A DNA stretch of 64,000 nt. Origin: Haliclona indistincta. Its lineage: Eukaryota; Porifera; Demospongiae; Haplosclerida; Chalinidae. Below are positions 56,702 to 64,000 of this stretch, piece by piece. The stretch's first letter is position 1, and each line of letters begins with the position of its first letter. The stretch is taken from the NCBI GenBank assembly GCA_964017065.1, contig OZ024783.1, positions 4,843,399 to 4,907,398 on the forward strand, given 5' to 3'. A program made the translations under genes and the position numbers. The notes below the pieces were generated by a model. It did no database searches. It worked only from the letters and a program-made list of their open reading frames with translations, and was not told the origin of the DNA.

Positions 56702-59700
56702 ATGGCCGATAAAGAGGAAACATACGCGAGTCAGTGCCTCAAAGTTGTCAGAGAAGGGCAACTGCAGGAGTTTAAAGAGCTTCTCGTTACGAAGAAAGTT
56801 AAAGTGGACACGGTTATTGACGAGGTATACTGTTAATCAAAATATAATACGAGACAGTTATATATACTGCCTGGCTCATAATTAAAAATTTTGAGGAGAA
56901 TATTGTGCAGGCCCCGAACTTTACTTTTAGGAAATAAAGGCGGCACTAGTGCAATATAAGCCAATAATAGCGTTGGGCTGTTAGCTAAAAACCATATTGA
57001 CGTCCTTGAGACCCACCTAATTTTTGTAGCTTGCAGAGCGCATCAAACTTGGTTCCTGTCACTTATAGACATTTCTGTATGTACGGACAATGAAATTTTA
57101 AATGATGATTTACATGTACATACATGCCATACATTTTGAATCTTTTCTATGTCACATACACAGGCAGGTGGATTTCAGGCAATACATATTGCTACTGGAA
57201 GAGGGAAGATTGAAATAGTTGAATATCTACTGGATGAGGAAGGAGTGAGTCCAAGAACTCACATTAAGGTATAATTGTTTGTATGTGCTATACCACGTCA
57301 CTAGGACGTCGGTGGTTATTAATGTAGCAAGTATTGTATACTGTATTTCGTTTTTAATTTTCTTTAAATGTAGGATTTTGGTGAGCTAATCCACTTGGCA
57401 GTGACTAAAAATGAGCTAGCAATTGTCAAGAAGCTGGTTGGAAAATATGGAGTTGATCCCACTGCAGTAACACCAGTAAGGAGCATGCATGCACATGCAC
57501 TACTCTAAATTCACTTCATGTTCTGATGTTCTGCGAGCATGATAAAATTAATATTCACTAACAATAAGACAAAGTTAATAATTTCTTGATTTACTACAGA
57601 ATGGGCTTCAACCGGTGCACATAGCAGCTAATTTAGGGCATATCGACCTGCTTAGGTACTTGATCTCTCTTCCTACTGTCGATGCTACTGCAAAGGCTGA
57701 TAAGGTGAGACTAAATAGCTGCTGTTACATTCATGATCTTCTGCCTGTTATACACGGCTTTTTAGAATGCGTGTGAGCTTCAACCGATCCACTTTGCAAC
57801 TATGAAAGGAAACGTGAACGTCATCGAGTGCCTTATTGATGATTTCGGAGTAGATCCTAACTCCAGGAGTGAGGTAAGATAATGCAATAAGCTAGGAAAT
57901 TACCTTTTCTTAATGCTTTGTTAGATGGCATTGCCTCCCGTTTTGTTGGCCCAGCTCGGCAACAAGTGGGAGATTGTTGAATTACTCACTGAAAAATATG
58001 GTTGCAGCATTGATCTATCACTCATGGCTCAACAGGTATTACATGGGTTTAAATTTCCTATACACAATTCTAATGAGTGTATAATTTGATTTATGCATAT
58101 GCCACAAGGACAGCATTGAGTTTTTGTACATGTGTGCATATGTATTTTTTGCCATCATGCAGTCAAAGTTATCTATAGAAAAAGATGTTCAGAGAAAAAC
58201 AGAGGCGGGAAAGGTTTGTAGCAATAGCAATGCATGCATACAGTATAGAAGCGTTAAAGTTTCATTATGTATGATAGCTACAAAGTATGTATGATTAATG
58301 AAACGATTATTTTAATCGGTGAAGTACATTACTTGTACCAGCCAACACTCTAGCTAATGCACTAGCTAGCTAGTAGCTAGTATAACCAAACTCTACTCAG
58401 CGTCACTGCACTGTAGTAAAGTCAATACATGTGTGCACTACAATCTATATAGCTGTTAAATCTCACGAATTGTTACAATTGACCATTTTCAAGATAATTT
58501 GATAAATAGACTACTCCTAGGCATGCGTAGGAGTAGTCTACGCACACAAACTCCTATACACAGCGATGATTATCATTACTGCTGTTGTGAATATCATTAC
58601 ACATGGTGAATATCATTAGCATAGCAGCCCTAATGCTTTCTGTTGTATAAACTTGTGACGTCGAAAATGTCCAACGCCGTCAAACAGGGTATACTGAAGG
58701 CTGCATCTCTTACTTAATGAACTCTTGCCATCGTAGAACATCATTCTATAGAACATTACAGCGGTTTTCAGGCTTCTTGCAATAAAAATTCGTAAAGCGT
58801 GGACCGTCAACCGTCGAGCGTCACGCCCTGCATTGCGGCGCGCGCTAGCTACACATGTGACGAGTAGATTTGACGCGCTCAGCTCAATGGAGAACGATGG
58901 GTGGTGGTGGAACACAGGATGACAGGTGGATGTATGGTTTGTGGCAGCAAGAGAGTGACGATCTAGATGACAACAGTCACGGTAGTACAGCTACGCGGCA
59001 AACTGCTGATGCACGTGGTGCCGCGACAGCATGTGAGGTGAGATTTTGTTCATTGCCTGCGTATCCATCATCATATTCCGCTTCTGCATTTGTAGAACTA
59101 CAACTACCGAGTTAAGATAATCAATCCGTTGAGAAGAAGCCAATTCCAAACCAGAGAGGTTCACGGCTTCAAGAAGAAGTTGCAGACCGTAACCGAACTT
59201 AGGGTAAAGCTGATGGAGGAGTTTCAAGAGTTGGTCCCAGCTACAGTTGATTTCCAGGTGGGATATCTGCATGGCAAACAGTCTGCTAAGCATTGGCTGG
59301 CTACCAATGACGACATTACCCTGATGTATGAAGCAATTGGTACAAAGCGAGACATACTTCTGTGGTGCGATGCTAGAGGGTCCGAGTCTGAGAATAAAGG
59401 TTCCAAGAGGAAATCCACAGAAGCCACTGACACTAGACCACCAACAAAGCGCAAACAAATCGAAGATGACGTGGGTGATACAGTTGCTGCATTGAAGGTG
59501 AAACATGAGTCGAAGTATACGATGCCACAACTGCGATTATGGGCAAGAATGATTGCGTCTGGAAACCATGACAGCTATGATGACCCTCCATCAATCCCTG
59601 CATTAACAGGTGTTACACCAAAACGTAGGCGAGAGTCGCTGTCTAGTGTGGTAGCTTCAATAGCCAGTGCCATTCGACCAGAGCCTAGAGCAGATTCTCC

Positions 59701-62700
59701 GTCTAAACTACAAAGTGCACCTACACGTACGTACTCCTGGACGCTCACCTGGTCAAGTTTCTGACTTACGCCTGAAAAAGCTGCAAGAGCTCCGTGAGTT
59801 ACAGCAACTCCTAGAACTCAATGTATTAACTCCAGAGGAGTTTGCTGAGCAAAAGGCAATAGTGCTGGAGGCTCTACGTACATTAACCTCATAATAATGG
59901 TCATCAATATTATTGACAGACAATCATGTTATTTTTAAAATAAATGTTATTGAACAATAATAATGATCATTGATTCATTGGGTATATTCCAGCATGATTG
60001 ATCCAGCTACAACAATCTTCACTTGTGATAGTTGAAAAAGCAGCCAGTACGATTTCCTGCAGATCCATTTCTTCCATCTCAAAATTCTCTTCGTATTGCT
60101 TGATTGTAACTTTGAGCTTAGAAAAGAGTTCCTCAATTGGATTAAAATCAGGAGAATATGGAGGGAGAAAGAGTACTAGTGCTCCTACCTGTTCCACCAT
60201 GCTCATGATGCCATCAACGTGATGAATTGCTGCATTGTCTAAAACTACTACGCTGTGAGGGTTAGTTCCATTAAATGGCATCAAATGTGGTAGGAGGTAA
60301 GATTGAACAAAGTCATAGAAAATATCTCCATCTACAGTTTCGGCTGTAATTTTGCAATCCAAGACTCCCATTGTACTCATCATGGCTATGCTAGACAGAC
60401 GTTGGCCTCGAACAAGTAGCTTGTGTGCAACAGCTGGTTTTCCTCTCCAACTGTATGAATACCTTCTGAGCATGTCTCTTCTATCAGTCCCAGTTTCGTC
60501 CACAAAAACAAACATGTCTGCATTGTATATAGAAACTTCACTAGTAAACGTTGCTCGCAAGATTTCATCTCTTTGCAAGGCTACTAATTTCATTCTTTGT
60601 CTTGAAAATCCGCTTTGGTGCAAGAATCGACAAATAGTGGATGGTGTAAACTCTGCATCAGTGAGATACTTGTATCTGGGCGTATTTTACTTTAGCCCCC
60701 CCCCTCGAATATGCGTGGGTTAATTAATTGACACCTCGAGGTGTTAAACTTTTGTCACGCGCGTGCTGCAGCAACTAAATACTAAACCCAAGACCTTAAA
60801 AAACTTCGTCTAACTGCGCAAAGTCGAGAGGGTCTTCCTAACTAAGGATCGTCGGGAGGGTCTTCCTAACTAAGGATCGTCGGGAGGGTCTTCCTAACTA
60901 AAGATCGTCGAGAGGAAGACCCTCCCGACGATCCTTAGTTTAAGTTAGGAAGACCCTCTCGACGATCCTTAGTTAGGAAGACCCTCCCGACGATCCTTAG
61001 TTAGTTAGGAAGACCCTCTCGACTTTGCGCAGTTAGGCGAAGTTTTTTAAGGTCTTGGGTTTAGTATTTAGTTTTGTTTAGTTGCTGCAGCACGCGCGTG
61101 ACTAATATTTAACACCTCGAGGTGTTAATTAATTCACCCACGCAGTTTCGAGGGGGGGGCTAAAGTAAAATACGCCCGTTTCGGTCAACTGGCGAGGCAA
61201 GTTCGACGTGTCATATTGCTTCTTGTTCACGTGGCCAGTACGGCGAAATAGTCCGACTGTTCTACTAACAGTTGAAGGATCAACACACAAGTTAGCACCG
61301 ACTTCTTCACATGTTAGGTCCAGTGCTTCATATTGATATACCATGCGCCACCGAAGGTCCTCCGAATATGCGCTACAGCGACTTGGTTCACAGCTTGTTC
61401 GACGATTACTTGCCATTGCTGACGCCAGACCACGCCCCTGCTATGCGGCCAACTCATGATCACGCACGTGCGCGCACCACGGTCTACGGTTTTTCTAATG
61501 CAAGAAGCCTGAAAACCGCTGTACATATAAGTTAGACGCCGAGGCCATCGGTATAGAAACCCGAGAGGAAGCCATATAGAACCCGAGCGCGTAGCGCGAG
61601 GGTTCTATGGCAACTCGAGGGTTTCTATACCGCGTAGATCCCATTGGCCGAGGCGTCTAACTTATTTAGAGTATAGCCATGAGTAACTGGTATCTAAGCC
61701 GTAAGCAAAAGAAACGCACTCTCAAGTTCTCCGAGTCGTTCGTGGTATAAGCGACCAGCGCTCCTCGACTGGGCGTACGACAGCGACATCGACGAACTGT
61801 TACTGGAAACCATTAATGAGTACGAGAGTAATCCTGCAACTTTACTACACACCACTACTCTTACGCCTTCAGTAGACTCCACTGCTTCTACCACCACGAG
61901 AAGAAACCGTTCCTAGCTACTCGGAGTAAGACTTACTCCGCCCTCGACCCAACCTTTATCGGCAACGCCCTGGGAAACGCTCCCGTTTGGCGATCCGCGT
62001 GCTGCGGACCTGCAAGTCGAGCAAGCCAGACAGACTGGATTCCAAGGAAGACACTCCAAGACCGTCTATGATAGTCACTTCAGATAGTGATAGTCTATGT
62101 AGCTAGACTGTGTCAACTCGTAGACTTTCACTAGTATTCATCACTTGTTGTTTCCATTGCTTGTATTAATACACAATGCTAAGTATGTAAGTAAAATATA
62201 CCGTCTCCCGCTTAAATCAACCAAGAAACGCCTGGTGTCTATGAAGAACACCTAAGGTTCTACGTGAAATAGACACTAGTAGCTAGTCAATCTGATTGGT
62301 CAATATCACTGTACTATACTCTAAATTAATTTTTGTCCTTTTCAGGAACCGATATTTAATGCTGTGGTTCCAGTAATTCCTGGGAGCAAGTCAAATGATG
62401 TAAGCTACATGTCGCTATACTAGAAACTAGAAATAATTGCTTGCATTGGTGACTCTTTTTAATAGGATGAATCTACTCCGCTGATTCTCAAAGCTGCTCG
62501 GTTTGGAGAACTTGATACACTTGTCGATCTGATAGAAGAAAAAGGCACAGACCCATGTGCGAGTGATGATGTGCGTGAGCCCTCATTTCATGTTATAGTA
62601 TTTTATATTTTTGTCAAAATGATCATAAATAATTAACTCCTTTTAGTACATTACAGGTACGTGTAGCCATATAATTATGTTTTTTCTACAGCAAGGTAGT

Positions 62701-62793
62701 CAGGCAATTCATTTATCGGCTGCAGTAGGACATCTTGACCTACTGAAAACTCTGGTGGAAAAGTACAATGTCCCACCAGGCATAGCTAACAAT
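56702..62793 (+). CDS. Ankyrin-repeat protein, 5' part (10 exons seen, continues past the window)
   Basis: Exons (plus): 56702-56824, 57164-57268, 57374-57475, 57600-57704, 57766-57873, 57925-58035, 58163-58213, 62346-62399, 62466-62570, 62692-62793. Every exon is a multiple of three and starts in phase 0; most carry one 34-37 residue ankyrin repeat (GGFQAIHIATGRGKIEIVEYLLDEEG, GLQPVHIAANLGHIDLLRYL, QAIHLSAAVGHLDLLKTLVEKY). The two short exons around the large intron (17 and 18 codons) carry a linker (SKLSIEKDVQRKTEAGK / EPIFNAVVPVIPGSKSND) rather than a repeat. The start MADKEETYASQCLKVVREGQ is the first ATG before the frame. No catalytic domain is seen within 288 residues; ankyrin repeats mediate protein contacts, so the function depends on the missing C-terminus. 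A 2.76-kb DNA transposon sits in the 4.1-kb intron 7. Confidence 0.82.
58506..58540. repeat. Short perfect hairpin
   Basis: TAGACTACTCCTA and TAGGAGTAGTCTA separated by GGCATGCG, in ankyrin-gene intron 7, about 220 bp before the transposon end. Confidence 0.85.
58897..59894 (+). CDS. Accessory protein of the transposon, with SHOCT-like C-terminus (frameshifted)
   Basis: Exon 1 58,897-59,037 (starts MGGGGTQDDRWMYGLW, acidic EESDDLDD-like region), intron 59,038-59,095 (GTGAGA..TTTGTAG), exon 2 59,096-59,894. Exon 2 begins NYNYRVKIINPLRRSQFQT and has a compact domain with VGYLHGKQSAKHWLATNDDI and ILLWCDARG, reminiscent of ubiquitin/PB1-fold surfaces, then a basic NLS-like stretch (PPTKRKQIEDD, PKRRRES) and a helical end LKKLQELRELQQLLELNVLT-PEEFAEQKAIVLEAL resembling the SHOCT short C-terminal domain. 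A 4-bp duplication (CGTACGTAC at about 59,729) breaks the frame just before this last part. The product is not the transposase; its likely job is DNA or transposase binding, which is inference. Confidence 0.65.
59967..61416 (-). pseudogene. DD34E transposase (IS630-Tc1-mariner), interrupted
   Basis: N-terminal part 61,416-61,178: MASNRRTSCEPSRCSAYSED then a helix-turn-helix (WRMVYQYEALDLTCEEVGANLCVDPSTVSRTV). C-terminal part from about 60,677 to 59,967: STICRFLHQSGFSRQR, first catalytic Asp in FVDETGTDRRD, second in VVVLDNAAIHH, third acidic in PDFNPIEELFSKLK, with 34 residues between the last two (DD34E). A 500-bp foldback lies between the parts, and the two halves are not in the same frame when it is skipped; family alignment suggests some residues between LTET and YLTDAEF are also missing. 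So this copy should be inactive, although all three catalytic residues survive. Confidence 0.85.
60678..61177. mobile_element. 500-bp foldback element inserted in the transposase
   Basis: Ends GGGCGTATTTTACTTTAGCC and its complement; the two halves are complementary almost throughout, including CACCTCGAGGTGTTAA and a centre made of several GGGTCTTCCTAACTAAGGAT units facing their complements. No target-site duplication is evident. No coding capacity. Confidence 0.92.
61527..61665. repeat. Palindromic element, GCGTAGCGC core, copy d
   Basis: ATAAGTTAGACGCCGAGGCC / GGCCGAGGCGTCTAACTTAT arms, inner GGTATAGAAACCCGAG / CTCGAGGGTTTCTATACC, core CCGAGCGCGTAGCGCGAGGG. It starts only a few bases after the transposon end. 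Confidence 0.85.
61676..62100 (+). other. Fragmentary reading frames in intron 7, unrecognised
   Basis: A frame reading DWAYDSDIDELLLETINEYE and ending TTTRRNRS at about 61,916, preceded out of frame by MSNWYLSRKQKKRTLKFSES. It looks like a decayed coding fragment from a mobile element. No family recognised. Confidence 0.35.
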
Positions 62794-62892
62794 GTAAGAC
62801 ACATGCAGTAAAAGTTGCTGTTTCCATACAAAGTGTTTACTCTGCACATATTATAGGAAGTATTTTGTATGATCTTAGCTATTGGGATCTGC

Positions 62893-63619
62893 TTAAGGTG
62901 GCGGTATACCCGTCTTTATGAATATTAATGAGCGACTTTCTTTCATCTGTAGCTCGTGACAGAGCAACGCTAGCAGCGTGAAACTCGCTCTGATGCATCA
63001 ATGAGTGTGTCTCAATGTATAATGCACCTTGAAACGTTGCACAATATTCTACACCAAGGAATAATATAGGAATAATCGACATCGTAAGGATACGCATTTT
63101 TCTAGCCAAAAATCTCTCCAGGCTAACCGTGCAGCAAAGGTTACCAGCTGAAATTCGACTCTTATAAACTATTTCTAGGTGCTGACGAAGAGTTTTCTGC
63201 ATTTACGTTTTCTGATTTTAAGGAAAACACTTTTACATTCTAAATCATGGCTGATTTTGCAGTGACGTCCATGTTTGTCGATGCATAAAACAGCTACGTT
63301 CAGCGTGGGTCAACAAAACTCTTCGTCAGCACCTAGAAATGGTTTATAAGAGTCGAATTTCAGCTGGTAATCTTTGCTGCACGGTTAGCCTGGAGAGATT
63401 TTTGGCTAGAAAAATGCGTATCCTTACGATGTCGATTATTCCTATATTATTCCTTGGTGTAGAATATTGTGCAACATTTCAAGGTGCATTATACATTGAG
63501 ACACACTCATTGATGCATCAGAGCGAGTTTCACGCTGCTAGCGTTGCTCTGTCATGAGCTGCAGATAAAAGAAAATCGCTCATTAATATTCATAAGAACC
63601 GGTATACCACCCACCTTAA
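62893..63619. mobile_element. TTAA-flanked foldback element, about 719 bp
   Basis: TTAA|GGTGGCGGTATACC at left and GGTATACCACCCACC|TTAA at right. Arms of about 300 bp are nearly complementary (GCTCATTAATATTCATAA, GTCGATTATTCCTATATTA) around a centre near 63,260. TTAA is the piggyBac-superfamily target site, so this is probably a non-autonomous piggyBac-type MITE. The same peptide frame appears on both strands only because of the palindrome. Confidence 0.82.
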
Positions 63620-64000
63620 CGCTAAGTTATTTCGTCAGAAATTTGACTTGCTCTAAACTGGCAGTTTGTTTTGCAATTTTCTACAAAATGCAGTACACTA
63701 GCTATTCCAAACTAGCACCCTTTTCTCCTGGCATGTCAAGGTTTACCACCATGTACTAAACTCTAAGCTGGCCACTCCAACTTCGGAACTGAAGCCACTT
63801 AAGTGTTGCGGCCTCGTCATTTTTCAGCTAATTTTGGTCTTCATTCAGCCCTGGTGACTGATAAAAAACCTGGTGGTGTCCAGGTGAGCAAACAGGACAG
63901 TTTAGACCATATTCTTCCGGGCATCCTGAAGCCCTAAAATTGCCAAAAGCGGAGAGGGGCTCTGCCCCTTCGAACCCCGGGTTAAAGGGGGGACACCTCT
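63620..64000. other. Right edge: intron of the ankyrin gene, nothing recognised
   Basis: No ankyrin exon found after 62,793. The last bases (GGGGCTCTGCCCC, TTCGAACCCCGGGTTAAAGG) look like the edge of another repeat, not a tRNA. Confidence 0.45.

Larger units (their letters stand above)
58759..61521. mobile_element. Two-gene DNA transposon (IS630-Tc1-mariner type), 2.76 kb, TA target site
   Basis: Perfect terminal inverted repeats begin TA|CAGCGGTTTTCAGGCTTCTT and end AAGAAGCCTGAAAACCGCTG|TA, at least 23 bp, with a looser second block (GTGGACCGTCAACCGT / ACCACGGTCTACGG). TA flanks both ends (58,757-58,758 and 61,522-61,523), the signature of this superfamily. Inside are two convergent genes: an accessory ORF (+, 58,897-59,894) and a DD34E transposase (-, 61,416-59,967), the latter broken by a foldback insertion. 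The element lies in intron 7 of the ankyrin gene, so the host frame is unaffected if splicing still works. Confidence 0.85.

Noticed and set aside
60678..61177. The long palindrome as a transcription terminator or replication origin
   Set aside because: Its ends, its position breaking a transposase frame, and its repeat-unit centre fit a mobile foldback better.
62879..63557. Paired reading frames giving the same ~70-residue peptide on both strands
   Set aside because: They arise from the two complementary arms of the TTAA-flanked foldback; no family similarity and no splice context.
63960..64000. tRNA-like TTCGAACCCC at the right edge
   Set aside because: No cloverleaf partner arms or anticodon loop can be placed; the flanks are a simple GC palindrome.

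Overview
The window is animal nuclear DNA, most likely from a demosponge or another early-branching marine invertebrate. Genes have many short exons with GT-AG introns, there is no operon structure, and the neighbourhood combines ciliary (IFT88), vesicle-fusion (tomosyn), muscle-type (transgelin) and nuclear-import (importin alpha) genes with NACHT-type immune receptors carrying CARD-like or death domains. Expanded NLR families of this kind are known from demosponges; the assignment is an inference, not proof.

Layout: 1,065-1,413 (-) is a two-exon piece of a family-B/adhesion-type 7TM receptor. 1,505-17,441 (-) is a complete tomosyn (STXBP5-like) gene, 27 exons, 1,202 residues. A 309-bp head-to-head interval separates it from IFT88 (17,751-24,874, +, 24 exons, 828 residues). 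Two tandem transgelin/calponin-family genes follow (26,430-27,243 and 28,567-29,397, both -). Two tandem importin-alpha genes come next: the downstream copy (30,410-34,979, -) has no IBB domain; the upstream copy (35,358-44,073, -) is full length but has an apparent 1-nt frameshift inside the IBB. Its start lies 220 bp from the start of a CARD-like/NACHT gene (44,294-47,065, +). A second NACHT gene with two death domains and a few LRRs runs the other way (47,927-54,374, -). An ankyrin-repeat gene (56,702 to at least 62,793, +) leaves the window at the right; one of its introns holds a 2.76-kb two-gene DNA transposon which itself carries a 500-bp foldback insertion.

The exon models were assembled by hand from reading frame, splice consensus and recalled family similarity. 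Summed exon lengths give an open frame of the expected family size for tomosyn, IFT88, both transgelins and importin copy A, which supports them strongly.

The non-coding part is rich in repeats. Purine/pyrimidine microsatellites, (GA)n and (TGAG)n on the plus strand of minus-strand genes and (CT)n and (CACT)n in IFT88, sit in introns, often directly against the 3' splice site. A 58-bp minisatellite occurs at five places, usually joined to a dispersed body. Several TIR/MITE families, long inverted repeats and palindromes with a shared GCGTAGCGC-like core are present, and one element family carries a conserved mini-ORF of about 38 codons.
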